From: Arthrinium phaeospermum
Lineage: Eukaryota; Ascomycota; Sordariomycetes; Amphisphaeriales; Apiosporaceae
Assembly (NCBI GenBank): GCA_006503535.1
Contig: QYRS01000012.1
Span: forward strand, 1,612,001-1,676,000
Reading direction: 5' to 3'
DNA length: 64,000 nt
The notes beneath the pieces were generated by a model. It saw nothing but the letters and a program-made list of their open reading frames with translations. It did not search any database and was not told the DNA's origin. A program made the translations under genes and the position numbers. Below are positions 11,674 to 23,869 of the stretch, piece after piece; the stretch's first letter is position 1, and every line of letters starts with the position of its first letter.

Positions 11674-12249
11674 GGGATGGCGAATCTCTTGGAATATTTC
11701 CTCGTTACTGGTTGTTCTTGTTTGCCATGATGAAATGGCCAGTTTGTGCTACATAGTTGGGATGCTTGCCCTGCCTGGGCCTACTACTTATACCATGGGT
11801 TGGCGTTACTGGGGGTTTTAACGGGAATATGAGGATACTAGTATTTTGGATCAGGGGATATACCAAGGCAAAATGGGATCTTGCGTTTTTCTTCCATCGT
11901 CTGGATGCCGTATTTTCACACGTGAAGACTGCTCGTGATCGATCACCTACCACAGCAGGATCTAGACCATCGTGCCTGGCTTACGTCTACTTGAAGCTGC
12001 AGGACCACCAGGAACCTACCGATCCCATGACTCATCCGGCAACGAGTCTTACTTACCGGATTGAGTATTTCGAGTGGTCGATCTCCGCAAGTCACCGCAC
12101 ACCTGCTATTGGTCAGTCTTGCGGCGGCATCCGTATATATCAGAGCGCGCCGCTTGAACTGTCTTTTGGAGACATATGGGCAGGGTCAATACTTCTTCCA
12201 ATCCGCCTTTCATTTCTTCCAAGCATGAACACGACGAACGACGACGACA
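11674..12249. other. intergenic between DUF7053 and GNAT genes
   Basis: Holds the 3' end region of the DUF7053 gene and the promoter of the acetyltransferase. A TATA-like tatata lies near 12136. A short upstream ORF is listed separately. Nothing else is supported. Confidence 0.4.
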
Positions 12250-12257
12250 ATGCATGA
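12225..12257 (+). promoter_or_regulatory. upstream ORF overlapping the GNAT start
   Basis: An ATG at 12225 opens a 10-codon frame (MNTTNDDDNA) whose TGA at 12255-12257 lies just after, and in a different frame from, the acetyltransferase ATG at 12250. If both lie on the transcript, ribosomes that start upstream would pass the main start and stop 5 bases past it, which usually lowers main-frame translation. No transcript evidence is available. Confidence 0.35.
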
Positions 12258-13091
12258 CAACTCGCAGTACCGTCTCGCCCGGGCCACACCGGCCGACATC
12301 CCGCAGCTCGCGGCCATCTCGGCCCGCACCTTTGCGCGCGATGCCAACACGCAGATGAAGGCGCAGGGGCAGAAGGCCGGGGCGTTCGAAGAGGGCATGG
12401 CGGCGGGGTTGCGTATGTGGGTGGAGCTGCCGCCGAGCCGCTGCGTCGTGCTCAAGGTTGTTGACTGCCGTGACGGCGGCGGGGGCGGAGGCGGCATCCT
12501 CGGATGGGTTTGTTGGGGGGTCCGCGGGGTGGAGGTTGATCTGCCTCCTTCTTATGATGGAGATGCGGCGAGCGGCCAGGGCGAGGGTATTATCCAGCTA
12601 AAGGAAGGTACTAGAGCCGACAGCAGTGGCCCGACGCTGGGAGCAGCGGAGGCACCGCCGCGGGATGACGACGAGCTGGAACCAGATCCTGAGGCCGCGG
12701 CCCGCATCGAGCAGTTCGAGAAAATGACCAGCGACCACCTAGCAGCATTCCAGAAGAAGATCATGCCCGACGGCACGCGCGCCATGTACATCATATCGGC
12801 TGCGGTGGATCCGCGGGCCCAGGGGCTCGGGGTCGGATCTCGGCTGGTGGGGTGGGGTCTCGAGCAGGCGGACCGGAACAGGCCCGGGGTTCTCTGTTGG
12901 GTTCACGCCTCGGAGGCGGGATACAGACTGTTCGAGGGCCAGGGGTTTGCCGAGGTGGAGAGGCTGACGGTCGATCTGGATGAGTGGGCGGTGGGGAGGA
13001 AGCCGGCCAGTGAGGAAGACGGGGAGGGAGGAAATGGGGGCTGGGGGAGTATACGTTTCGGTATATGGTTCGTACGCCTCGAGGGCTATGA
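12250..13091 (+). CDS. GNAT-family N-acetyltransferase
   Basis: Transfers an acetyl group from acetyl-CoA to an unknown amine. The N-terminus is YRLARATPADIPQLAAISA, the first strand and helix of the fold. The acetyl-CoA motif A is ISAAVDPRAQGLGVGSRLV (R/Q-x-x-G-x-G/A), followed by WVHASEAGYRLFEGQGFAEVE, the typical motif B with its Y-x-x-x-GF. A long acidic, probably disordered insertion (about residues 95-160) separates the two halves. Near the end, the run of five G at 13043-13047 shifts the frame. In the other frame the sequence continues as EYTFRYMVR and stops at 13089-13091, which is the ending expected for fungal members. The unshifted frame runs on to 13113. I annotate the shifted end, about 280 residues. 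Confidence 0.8.
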
Positions 13092-14182
13092 TTGTGTGGC
13101 TGCAGATCGCTGAGACCGCGCTCGGAGTTGTTGGTTCTTATAGTTTAACAATGGTATGGTACCAACGGGCAGGACATGAACGTTTTGGTTCGCGAAACTT
13201 CCCACTGCCAAGCTCCCCTGTTGATATAGTGGCTTTGAGTCTCGGGTCAGGACACATGTTGTCTTGCTTACCCCTTGACAGGTTCATGGGACTCAGCGTG
13301 ATCGTAGGAAAAGCCTGTTGGCTCGCCAAGGTAGTTCAGGACCTACTTCAGTCGTATGTTCGACTGCAATTATCAGAAAAAAACACAGGAATCTGCAAAA
13401 ATGCATCGACTTACTTGTCCAGAACGCTTTCGACTACAAACAGCCACCGCGCGTCAGAAAGGTCGTCGGCGACTTATGGAAGTTGTTGCCACATCTGTCT
13501 TATATGGGTGAATATAAACTCCCAATGTTCTAAGAAGGTAGATTATGGGCAACTTACCGGCAACCATGAATCGGTGCCGGGTCTTTCTTGGGTCATCTAG
13601 AAGAAACTCGAAAGAGACAGGTGCGGATTTACTGGCAGTCATCGCAAACGAATTACACGTTTCTGTGATGGTAGGTATCAGATAATGAGATGTTCATGAT
13701 CAACAGTCAACATAGATATCCGCTTGTGAAACCTGGTGTTAGCAAGTGATGTGTTCTTGGGTCATTCGTAATCATGAAGGAAGACTTGGGGTCTTCGACG
13801 TTGACCAATGACCTGAAATCCACACGATCCTGCATCGGAGGCTTCCAGCGGTCTCCCATATCATCCAACCATCATCAGACAACGCCCACATAAATCACAA
13901 TACAGAGAAATGACCTCTTGCTAACCGTAATGGCTCCTGAATTTGGGAGTCTCTTGCATCTAGAAGTTGAAATGCGTTCAAGTTTTAGGTGGTGTTGAGA
14001 GACGTTGCATTGCATGCTAATTCGTCCAATCGGGTAGCCCCTGGGCACGGCTACTGACAGCGCCACGCCCCCGCTATGGCAGACCAGTGGAGTCGCAATT
14101 GCAGGCCTTTTCTCCAGTAAACATTTACCAGCAATCCATGATGCCGACACTCACAACTAAGCCGTTTGTATGATTTTGATCG
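13092..14182. other. intergenic, nothing supported
   Basis: Over 1 kb without a convincing coding frame. Short overlapping frames on both strands have no recognisable domain. It contains the terminator of the GNAT gene and the promoter of the exonuclease-domain gene. Confidence 0.4.
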
Positions 14183-15276
14183 ATGAATGTAGCTCGGAGA
14201 TCACTTGGTCCCGCGCGCAGCTCTGCGTTGCGATGCTTGAGGGTCCCTCTCCAAGAGCGCACTCTGCTCAGTCGCAGAATTAGCATTTGCCCAGTCACAG
14301 CAGCGACAGCAGCAGCAGCGGCGCTACCCGTTGCGGCCGTGGTAGGCGAGAAGCTGGCCCGCGGCAAGCCGGAACCACCCTCCACCACTGCGCCCTCAGC
14401 ATTGTCGCCAGTAACCTTGCCGGGATCGTCCAAAGAAATCGAGGCGTTCTTCGTCGACACTGTAGCTGGAGTCTCCGAAGTCGCGGACCGCCTCTGGGCT
14501 CTCGCCGGCAATGGCGACAATTGCCTCTATGTGGATCTCGAAGGCATCGATTTGTGCCGGCATGGATCGGTGTCGCTCCTCATTCTCTACGCCCCCTCCT
14601 GCGCCAGGCGTTCGTCATCGACGTCTTCACGCTGCAAGGATCGGCCTTTACCACCAAAGGCGCGCGCGACCTGAGCATCCAGGACATTCTCGAGTCCGCC
14701 GAGCGCAAGAAGGCCTTCTTCGACGTCCGCAATGACTCGGACGCCATGTTCTACCACTACGGCGTGCGCCTGCGAGGCGTCGAGGACATCCAGCTCATGC
14801 ACAACGCCAGCCGGGGCGATGGCTACCGCAACAACCTCAGCGGCCTGTCCCAATGCATGGCCCGGGTCCTCTCGCCCGACGAGGACGTCGAGTGGGCCAA
14901 CTCGAAGCGTGCCGGGCGGCTTCTCTTCAACCCGAACGAAGGGGGCTCGTATGACGTCTTCAACGTGCGCCCGCTCAGCCCGGAGCTCATCTCCTACTGC
15001 GTCGGCGACGTCTACTACCTCCCGCGCCTGAAGCAGAAGAATTGGGTCTTCCTCTCAGACGAATGGAAGCAGAAAGTCATAGATGAGACGGAAGCTCGGG
15101 TTGTGGAATCGCACCAGGACGACTACCAGCCCCATTCGCCGTGGAAAACGATGAGCCCCTGGGAAGATAAGTGGGATTGGGTTCCATTGGCCGAGTTTAA
15201 AACGCCGGCTGGCGAATTCCCTGGCACTAGATCCATTTGGGTCCAGACCAAGGACGTGGTTGAAAAGCCGAATTGA
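14183..15276 (+). CDS. 3'-5' exonuclease-domain protein (RNase H fold)
   Basis: A DEDD-type exonuclease-like protein related to the RNase D/WRN exonuclease domain. The first 100 residues are basic and Ala-rich (RRSLGPARSSALRC, RTLLSRRIS), which could be a mitochondrial presequence. Motif I with two metal ligands is YVDLEGIDL (D-x-E), motif II is RGVEDIQLMHNASR, and motif III is SYCVGDVYYLPRL (Y-x(3)-D). A C-terminal tail rich in Trp follows. The frame breaks inside the domain: after GSVSLLILYAP the reading continues one base over with QAFVIDVFTLQ, at a run of five C (14592-14596). With one more C the protein is 364 residues and continuous. Substrate (RNA or DNA) is not evident. Confidence 0.78.
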
Positions 15277-15633
15277 AGGGAACCTCGTCGGCGGGGACAA
15301 TGCAACTCGGTCTGATAGAGGAAATTGGGGAAACTGATGATATACCAAACAGAACAGCATCAAGAGATGCAATTATTTAAGGCCCTTATGCCAGAACGCC
15401 GCTTGACCCATTCATATCTATTTTATCTGTTCACATGAGAATCTCTACACACCTCTGAGCTCTTTGTTTCTGTATCCTCTATGAACCACATCCGTACATG
15501 CCGGACGCATATACACCCAAAAGCACCTGGATGATGGTCTAACTATCCCGCCCGAAACCTAACGCCTGGAAAACGAGTGACCAAAATGAAAGAATCCGCT
15601 CAAAGCCAATGGAAAAGGACCGCAGGGTTGCCC
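15277..15633. other. convergent intergenic region
   Basis: Lies between the 3' ends of the plus-strand exonuclease gene and the minus-strand SET gene, so it should contain both polyadenylation regions. Nothing else is seen. Confidence 0.4.
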
Positions 15634-16891
15634 TTAAAGAGCCTCGCGTACGCAGGCGTCGCACTGACACTCGAAGCCCCAGGCGTCCTGGAGCCGTTTC
15701 CGCCTCTCGACGACACTCAATTCCTTCTCGTCCCCGCCCAGGTAGCTGATGCAGAGCTCCTCCCCGAGCGCTACTCCAGCCTTGCCGTGGGCGTCCCGGT
15801 CGACGACGAAGACCCAGCGGTCGCGCACGCGGGCCTTGGCGACGTTGGGCGAGCACGAGTGGTTCCAGATGCTGCCTGTCGTCCACAGGCCCCAGCCCAG
15901 GTACTCGGCGTTGTAGGCGCCGCTGTTGAGGGCGGGGCGGATGCTGAAGCTGTTGTGGGCGGCGGCGTTCTGCAGGGTCTGGATCACCTCGGGGTGAGCG
16001 AGGGGATGAGGACCGAGGGGAGCTGGGCTAGGAGCTGATGGGTGCCAGGGTTAGTTTCACGTGTCTCTGATACAGGCAGGAATGGGGCGGCATTCGCGCT
16101 CGGCGATGACTTACACATAAGTAGGCGCTGATGTAATCTTGCAGCTCTTCATGCGACGAGAAGGGTGTATGGTGGTGTTTGAGGCGCAGTATCTCGGTCC
16201 ATTCGTCGTTGTCGGCCGGCAGCTCGCTCTTCTCGTCGAGTAGCTCGATGGGGGTGTTGTGTGTCCAGTAATGGGTCATGACTCCCGACACGACAGCCCA
16301 GAGGGTTTCGATTGACGGCGGCTTGGTGTCCTTGGCTCGTTGCAACAACTTCTTTTCTGACTTGGCCAATTGCGCGCCTTCAATTGACTCCCGAAACCTT
16401 AACTCTCGCACTCTCTTGCCGAGCGTCTCTTCGGCCTCGGTCCAAGCTCGGTCAATCTCTTCGAAACTCGGCCGGCCTTCAGGGGCAGGTTCTGCGCCGG
16501 CGTCAGACGAAGCCTCAGAGCCATTGCTGCTCGATCGCTTGCCCTTCTGGCGGCTTCCGATCTCCCAGGCCGTCTTCCAGGCCTGCAGACCGATGGCGCC
16601 CTGCCGGTGTACCCACTCATCGCGGCAGATCTCGGTGCAGAAGACCAGGCCCAAAGTGGGGCTCTGCTTCTGTTTGCCCTCGGCGGGGAGCTCGACGCGG
16701 ACCTTCCACTCGACGCCGCGGTCGTAAGCAAAGCAGCGGGCGCAGACCTCGCGGCGGAACTCGCGCTGGATGGTGTAGACGGAGCAGGGTCTCGTCGTCA
16801 AAAGCGGGGACCCCGGCGGCAGGTCTCGGGTCGCCGTGACGGCGCGGCCCTTGAGCGGGTGAGGGAGCACGATGAAAGGTGGGGAAGCCAT
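15634..16891 (-). CDS. SET-domain protein (lysine methyltransferase-like)
   Basis: Probable S-adenosylmethionine-dependent protein methyltransferase. Exons are 16891-16115 and 16034-15634, with a clear intron (donor GTAAGT, branch CTAAC, acceptor CAG). The start at 16891 has a good context (GCCATGG); an in-frame ATG also exists at 16993. The N-terminal part begins with SPPFIVLPHPLKGRAV, the first SET strand. A Cys pair (CARCF) and FCTEICRDEW follow, as in the MYND-like insertion of SMYD/SET5-type proteins. The SET core is in exon 2: WNHSCSPN, GEELCISYLG and the post-SET cysteines FECQCDACV. Exon 2 needs one extra base in the G run at 16002-16005 to join LAQLPSVLI to the HPEVIQTLQNA frame. Length would be 392 residues. 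Confidence 0.8.
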
Positions 16892-17931
16892 GGCGGTGGT
16901 CGGTGGTAGATTGAGGTGCCGAAAGAAGGAAGGGAAAAGGAGGGTCCCGGATGACCCGGAGAGCAACTTTGAGCGAAGCAAATTGGTCGGCAAACCCGGA
17001 GACTGATAAGGACCGATAGGGATGAGTTAAGCTTCGGAGCGAAGGTGAGCCACGGAGAGTTTGTGAGGGTTTTGTGTAAGTTGTGGCTTGGCAGGGGTTG
17101 TTGAATTGGTAGTAGTGGTGGTGGTGAGAGTTGGTGACACGCAAGCGGTCACCGAAAAAGGGCGGACGGACATGACGGGAGTGGCGGCCGCCGCCCAGCA
17201 AACCGCCGGGGGCACGTGGGTTCGTTATCATCCATCCATGGCGAAAAATTTCGTTCAGGGGGACGGGGGCAGGCAACTTTTCGACAATTTTGACGTTATC
17301 ATTAGAAAGGTGGGCGGGCTCCTCGGCCTAGGCGAGCCTAGAGAGGCCCAGCCCGGCACTGGCGAGGACCCTCTGTGGAGCCCAGCTGCCAGATAAGCTT
17401 AGATCGGACCTGGAGCTTAATTCGTCAGATTGGCTGGCCGTCCGATGGGGTTTTGAATGGCATTTGCGATGTCAGATCGGATTGTTTGTGCGGATGGCAT
17501 AAAACGGTCGGATATGGTTCATCTCATCATGCCCTGGTATGGTGAGCTTTAATCACAGGTCTCCCTATTTCGCGTGGTTCCCATGGTTCCTTTTTTCATT
17601 AGATCGATTGGATAAAATCGGAAAGCAAAATAATGGTGACGTCGTGAGTGATACATGCATGGTGCCTCATCAGGGCAATGCAATACACCAACTAACATCT
17701 CAAGGGCATGCTCTCCCCTTTTTTTTGCTGTTCGTGGGGTGCTATCTCCACCGATCTCGACATAGCCGATCTGAAGCTCTAACATATATTAAACCGAATA
17801 AATTCATGCAATGACTTTAATTGCTATATTTCTCTATATATACCTTACCTCCTTAATAACAGTGAAATGCTCTATTTTATTAGCGCACATCTAAGAAGAA
17901 CATGAAAAGCAAAGTCTATCGACTGGGGAAA
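16892..17931. other. intergenic, promoter of the SET gene and 3' end of the GMC gene
   Basis: About 1 kb. The first 300 bases upstream of the SET start are rich in short repeats (gtggtggtgg near 17115). AT-rich sequence from 17770 to 17880 likely contains the GMC poly(A) region. No coding region is supported. Confidence 0.4.
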
Positions 17932-20003
17932 TTAGCATTTGCGAGAAATCTTGCAGGCGATCTTTTCCGCCAAGGCGTCTGTATACAAAAGTCAGTAATA
18001 GTTCTTTATAAAGGTGGCTACAGTGGGTAATTTACAGATGGTGGACTGAGGATGACCTGGTGGCAGGAAAGGGAATGCAGACGCATCCACGACCCGCAGG
18101 CCTTGCACCCCAATCACCTTGGCCTCGCTATCGACCACGGCGTTGGGGTCGTTGGCCGGGCCCATGCGGCAGGTGCTGGACCCGTGGAAGATGGTGTTGT
18201 AGCTCTTGCGGATGGCGGCCCGGATCTCGTCGTCCGACTTGGTCGCCAGGCCGGGGTACGCCTCGTCGCCGATGCGGAACTTGGCGAGGGCGTCCGACTG
18301 CCAGAACTGGCGAGCCCGTTTAAATCCAGCCAGAGTTAGCTCGACGTCGACGGGATCCACGAGGAAGTTGGGGTCCAGCGCCGGGTGGTCCCCCGTGTTG
18401 GCCGACGTGATGTTGACGGACCCGCGCGACCGAGGCGTGCTGAGCACCACGGCCAGCGAGGCGTAGTTGACGCCGTCGAACGGCTTCCCCGAGGGCCGCG
18501 TGTCGTCCTGCACGCCCACGTATGCCGCCGAGCTGATGTACTCGATCTCCGGCCAGTCGGCCGGGTACTTGGCGAGCTCGTCCCGCGTCGCCTTGGATAG
18601 GCCCGACCTCAGGGGCTCGGGCACCTTCTCCCACGCCAGGATCTCGGTGATGGGGTTCGAATACATACCCGACCCGTTCTCGTGGAACAGTGCGGCCTGC
18701 TGGGCGGCGAAGACGGGGTCCTGCAGCGACGAGATGGTCGGCGCGTTGACCCGGTAGGTGATGGCCAGGAACACGTGGTCCTGCAGGTTCTGGCCCACGC
18801 CCGGGCGGTCCGCGACAACCGGGACTCCGTGTCGCTGGAGCAGGTCGGCCGGGCCGACGCCCGAGGCCTGCAGGAGCTGCGGGGACCCGATGAAGCCGCC
18901 GGACACGATGACTTCCTTGCTGGCCGCGAGGGTGTACTCGAGGCCGCCCGTATCGACGACGACGCCCGTGGCCCGCTTCTGGCCGTCGAAGAGGACGCGC
19001 TTGGCCATGGCCTGGCCGTAGACGGTGTAGTCCGGGTTCTGCAGCGTGGGGCGCAGGAAGGCCGTCTCGGACGACTCGCGCACGCCGTTGGGCTGGATGG
19101 TGGTCAGGGCGTAGGACTGGCCGCTGAGCCGGCCGTCGAGAAAGCTGCCCTTCGTCACGTCGAGGCCGATGGCCCGGAGGCCCAGGGCCGCCCACGTCGT
19201 GAAGGCCTGCGCGTAGTTGGGGAACGTGACCGAGACGCCCGTGCCGCCGCGGGGGGCGTTGTTCCGCCGCGCCAGCCGCTCGTCGTAGTCGGGCGTCGCG
19301 TTGGCGGCGCGCAGGTCCGACCGCGGCGGCGAGAACTTGATGGAGCGCTCGTAGTACGGCACGAACTGGTCGAACTCGTAGCTCGCGTCGGCGACGGCGT
19401 CGGCCCACATCTGGAGGGCGCCCTTGTTGGGGCGCTGGTAGGCCATGTAGTGTCTTGCGGAGCTGCCGCCGAAGCACTTGCCGCGCGCGTAGTGCATGGG
19501 AGCGTTGTCTGCGCCCTGTTGATATGTAAGTTTATTAATAACTCATTCGGACTCTGGATGGGGACGATTATAGAGACTTGCCTTTTGGGGTTCCGAGACG
19601 TAGCCCCAGTCGATGCCGGGCTGCCAATCATCTTTGTTCTTGCCGCCAAAGAGGTAGTCGTTGGCCGGAAGCTGGCTGAGGTTGCCGTTGGAGATCTCAT
19701 AGAAAGTGCCCGCTTCCACCACGGCCACCGTGCCGGCCTTTTGCTCGACCAATCTCGTGGCAAGTGTCAAGCCGGCGGTGCCGCCTCCGACTACAACGTA
19801 ATCGAAAGTCCGATTTCGGCCGGGCACTCCAAAGGATGCCAGAACATCCTGACCGCTTGGGCCAGGAGGACCGGGAGGATTAGGGGGCCGGGAGGAGTGG
19901 AATAGCCAGGGGGCGGAGGTGGTGGTGGTGGCAGTGATGGGGCACCGGCTGGGCTTGACTGTACGGCCACTGCCAGCGCAAAAAGGAGATGGACAGATTG
20001 CAT
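17932..20003 (-). CDS. secreted GMC oxidoreductase (FAD), with a frame break
   Basis: Flavoenzyme of the glucose-methanol-choline family, acting on alcohols or sugars outside the cell. Exons are 20003-19582, 19515-18036 and 17978-17932. It begins with a signal peptide (MQSVHLLFALAVAVQSSPA), then a proline-rich spacer of about 30 residues, then the FAD Rossmann motif VVVGGGTAGLTLATRL. Other landmarks are HYARGKCFGGSSARHYM, GGFIGSPQLLQASGVG (GMC signature 2), FHGSSTCRMGP with the first active-site His, and VVDASAFPFLPPGHPQST with the second. The first intron uses a GC donor (GCAAGT at 19581). The last intron splits HPQSTIYALAEKIA and the protein ends CKISRKC. A run of five G at 19883-19887 in the proline-rich spacer lacks one base needed to connect the signal peptide to the domain. 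Corrected length is 649 residues. Confidence 0.85.
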
Positions 20004-22439
20004 TGTTGGGAGCAACCCAAAGATGGAACGCAAGAGGAGAAAGATGGAAAATCACGAGAAGGCACAAGTCGTCGCAAGGTTGTGTTTCCAGTTCTGTATT
20101 CCTTTCTCGTGTGGACATGGCTATGCTTGACGATATATACATCCAGCTCCTATGGCTCCCAAGTCCTAATTCCACATAAAAGCCCCCCAAAACAACACTG
20201 TCTACGCTACTCTGTCACGAGGATAGTTGTCGCCAGCTCGTGGCTTGGACCAGACACCACCCCCAGAATCCTGGAGGATGGTCATCTCAGGGGTGGGTAG
20301 AACTACTGTTTGCTCGGCGATACCTCCTTTCCCCGTGTATCTGGCTGAGCCCGGATAATAATAGCTAATCCTTCGACTCTCAGGGCTGAAGATACGACTC
20401 ATACACACACTACCATTGTGGCCACTAGGCAGACTAGATGGTGGGATCACCACCCCGAGTTCAGCAAGAGATTGCCATGTTGGGTGGTGGCTTCACCTTC
20501 GGCCCTCACGTAGTACCCAGGTAGACAATAATAGGGGGCGGAGGCTTACCACCGTAGGTAAGCCCTCTCAGTGTTGAGACCCCTGAGGGCTCCGAATGGC
20601 TCGGCTAACGACGAGTCGTGGTTATACTTGGGATGGGGTCCGATTTTGCTTCACGGTCCGTGTGGCCGGGAGCTGCTATGCTTGTGTGCCATGTGGTCGG
20701 ATCCTAGGCAATATCTGGCTTTGCTGACAGGGCAAAGGCCTTGATTTGTCGGGGCGAGGGAGGGTCAGCAGACGAGGAAGGCTGGCTGGTGAGGCTGCGA
20801 GCTGAAAGGGCTGAATGAATGCGCCTTGGATCTGATGGTTGGCATGGCCAGCCGCGCCGAGCTATTTGCGGAAGGCTTGATCTCCGGACTAAGCTTACGC
20901 TTTCTCCAATAAGGGGTGTACATCTATCCACGTGTATAATTTTCTCCGGGGGTATATACAGCGGAGGAGTCAACTTGCATGTGTTAAACTTGCATCGCCC
21001 GAGGTCGCTGTTTGAGTAGTGGTTAGTATAGCCCTGCCAGCGTCGTAAGTACATACCTGGGAAGGGGTCCAAGACCAAAGCCCGGTGATCAATCTTTGAC
21101 GAGGCATCCCGGCGAATATCCCAAGGGTCTTCCGATAGAGCCCACGTTCTAGACCACGACAACAAAGCCTACAACTGCATGTTTCCCCCCCGTTCTCGTA
21201 GTCATTGGACAGCACTCGCCGGTGGCCCAGAGTAATGTCTCATCCCCCAGCTTCAGCCAGAAACAACTCTCATGCGGTGTATTTCTTCGGAGGAGAAAGC
21301 AAGGATCGCAAGAGGGCCAATAAGACGGCAACCCCTCACGAGAGAGACAAAGGACCTGGGTAAGCCACGGTTACACATTGCTGATGGCCAGATGTGATGT
21401 CTCAGGAGCCGGACCCTGAGCATGGCATCCCATTAGCCTGGTGCAATATGTGGCGTAGGCCATTTCCGATTGGCAGAAAGAGCTTGATACAAGGAAGAAG
21501 CACCAGCGTGAGACGATATCGAAGGTTGTGCCCAATCTTGGGAATGTCCACCTCAGGATGATCTCGTGGTATTTGTTCTCGCATTTTGAAAACTGCAATT
21601 TTACGTCTGCCCAGAGTGAAATACGGCAGGCTACGGGAATAGTACGGAAGCAGGCTACGAGAGCAAAGGAGACGAATGAGCCTTGGGCAGCCCGCAGCTT
21701 CAGCAGCAAGCATGCAGAAGGCTTGGGAAGGCAGGCGAAGATGGATGGGTAACATGATAGGCAGGGTAGATATAGGGTGCAAGGTAAGCGTATGTACATC
21801 GTGTATGTATGACCAGCCTTGCTTACTTACTCGGCGACGCACTGGACACTAGCGGAGTATTGGCTGAGCTGCTTCGGTACAGATGAGTAATCAGCATGGC
21901 TATTTCTAGATAGATGGACCAGTTGGTATGAAGGGTGTCTTGGTAATGCAGTGCATCCATACAATCCGACAAAAGGCGGAAGGACGACATAGATAGAGCG
22001 GAGGTTTACCCATCTAATAGTGATAGGATTTGCGTGCCGTTGACAAGATCTGGATGCGGGCGCGCGTGCGTGTGTTCGTTTCTGGTCCATTTATCAAGGA
22101 AATGCATGAAATGGGCATGCTAGGACTATACTGCCGATACGAGCGCATGAAAGGAAGGGTCCAATTTCTGCAGGTGGTTTGAAATGAGAAGCCGCTGGAA
22201 GGGGTTGCCGGTGTTGGGGACCCGCATTCCTAAGGGTAGGCCACCTGCACGATACAGGTATGTTACAGCAGACAGACCCTTGACCAGACCACTGGTTTCC
22301 TGGCTCGTGTGCAAAGACCTGCCATATCCCGAGCAAACAGCCTGGATTTCTCCGTACTCCGTTCGTCAACGTCCCAGGCTACCCTAATTAACTGTGACTG
22401 TCTTTCTGCAATCGCCGTCCCTGTTGAATCCACATCGCC
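20004..22439. other. intergenic, nothing supported
   Basis: About 2.4 kb. Short open frames (for example minus strand 21371-21842) contain hydrophobic stretches, but I recognise no family. A TATA-like gatatatacatcc lies at 20133-20145 on the GMC promoter side. Confidence 0.4.
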
Positions 22440-23869
22440 ATGTTCTTCACCTTCAAGAGTTCAAATGGCCAGAAGAAGAGCACCGGCGCCGCCATGGAGC
22501 AGGTCGCCGCCAGAAACGCCCAGCGCCCTCCTCCAAATCCCCCAGTTTCTGCTCCCGCTCCAGCTCCAGCTCCAGTACCTTCTCTGTAGCCGCTCCGCCG
22601 ACGAGCAACCTCAACACCAACACCAACACGACTCAGAATAATCCACTTCGTCGGCCCGGCCCACTTCCCGAACCCCATGCATAGCTGCCATTCCAAAAGG
22701 AACCAGTCGTCCCAAAACCGTCCCAAGATCGTTCCATCGTCGACGCAAGAGTCCTAGGCTGACCACTAGTCTCCGCACCGCCCCAGCTTCCCCCGCGACG
22801 GCGACGATACCGACTCGCTGGCCACCTCCCATCATGCCTTCCCATTCACCACGACATCCACCTCACTACCGGCCCCCTTGGACAGGACCCCATGATGTCG
22901 AACAAGACCAAGATGGCGGCTTCGATGATGCCCAGAATAACATGTTTTCCAACGCCGACTTCTTTTCCCCTTCGGCCTGCAGCCCGACCGCAGCATGCTC
23001 TGGCCATGCAATTCGCTGCACCGCAGAACGGCCAAGGACAGGCACAGGGCAGGCACAAGACTCCATTTCTCCCCCGGCTTCTCCAGCTTGGCCAACTTGG
23101 GTGTCACGAACATCCACCAGCCACCGACTCCGCCAGGCAGCTCCCTGTCCTCCGTCGCCGGCATGATGGGTGCCGCCTTCTCCCAGAACAACACCACGGA
23201 CACCATCCGCCTTCGACGGTGTCTCCCAGGCCCACACGCCCAAAACGCCCCAGGACAGGACCAATCCTCGGCCGGCGGCGGCCAATGCAGCTGTCTCAAT
23301 GACCGGCTGCGCGTAATCCAGCTGGACGATGACCACTTCCGCACACCACTTGTCGCTCGACCAGTCCTGCAGCTCCAGAATGGTTGATGTCACAGTGCGA
23401 CAAGTCGCTCCAGTGCTCGTCCTGCCACCTGCTGCCCAGCGTCCACAGCGTCCTCGTCATCATCTGCGATCGCCTGACCGAGATGTTCGAGTGTATTCAC
23501 AAGCGCATCAAACGGCTCCACCAGCACATCGCTGACAAGGAAGCCGCGGGAGAAGTCGACGACGCCAGCTATCCGGCCCTCTTCTGCGGGTCGACGGGCG
23601 AGATCGCCGGCATGGCCACCTGCAACCCGGCCCTCTTCAAGCCCGCCTTCCGGGAGTCCTATTCCCCCATGGAGCAGATCCACATGATGAAGGCCCTGCT
23701 CAACATGCAAGTCAAGAGCTTCGAGGAGCTCCTGGTGCGGTTGCGCAGTCCGCTTCAAGCCTTGGGAAGCCAGGCCCGGCTGTCCAAGATGTCCTCACTG
23801 TTTTCGCGTATGGAGAGGGCCGGGGCCAAAAATGACGAACTGCAGATCATCCTGGCTCGTAACGGGTGA
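22440..23869 (+). pseudogene. fungal C6-type transcription factor remnant (C-terminal part)
   Basis: Starting at an ATG (22440, MFFTFKSSNGQKKSTG) the sequence reads in pieces that need several frame changes. The last 160 codons (23384-23869) are open and recognisable. With the stretch just before, the sequence CSCLNDRLRVIQLDDDHF, then SLQCSSCHLLPSVH, then LVIICDRLTEMFECIHKRI matches the C-terminal regulatory part of Sordariomycete Zn2Cys6 regulators (AflR-like group). A middle piece (DDTDSLATSHHAFPFTTTS) also fits this family. I cannot find the six-cysteine DNA-binding motif anywhere upstream. Between LQLQNG and LMSQCDK one base is missing at about 23382. It may once have controlled the neighbouring metabolite cluster. 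Either the sequence has many errors or the gene is decayed. Confidence 0.6.

Noticed and set aside
18682..19905. 407-codon plus-strand ORF over the GMC gene
   Set aside because: Antisense shadow. The minus strand has signal peptide, FAD motif and GMC signatures.
21371..21842. Hydrophobic minus-strand ORFs, considered as a membrane protein
   Set aside because: The hydrophobic pieces are irregular, frames overlap, and no family pattern or splice structure is visible.
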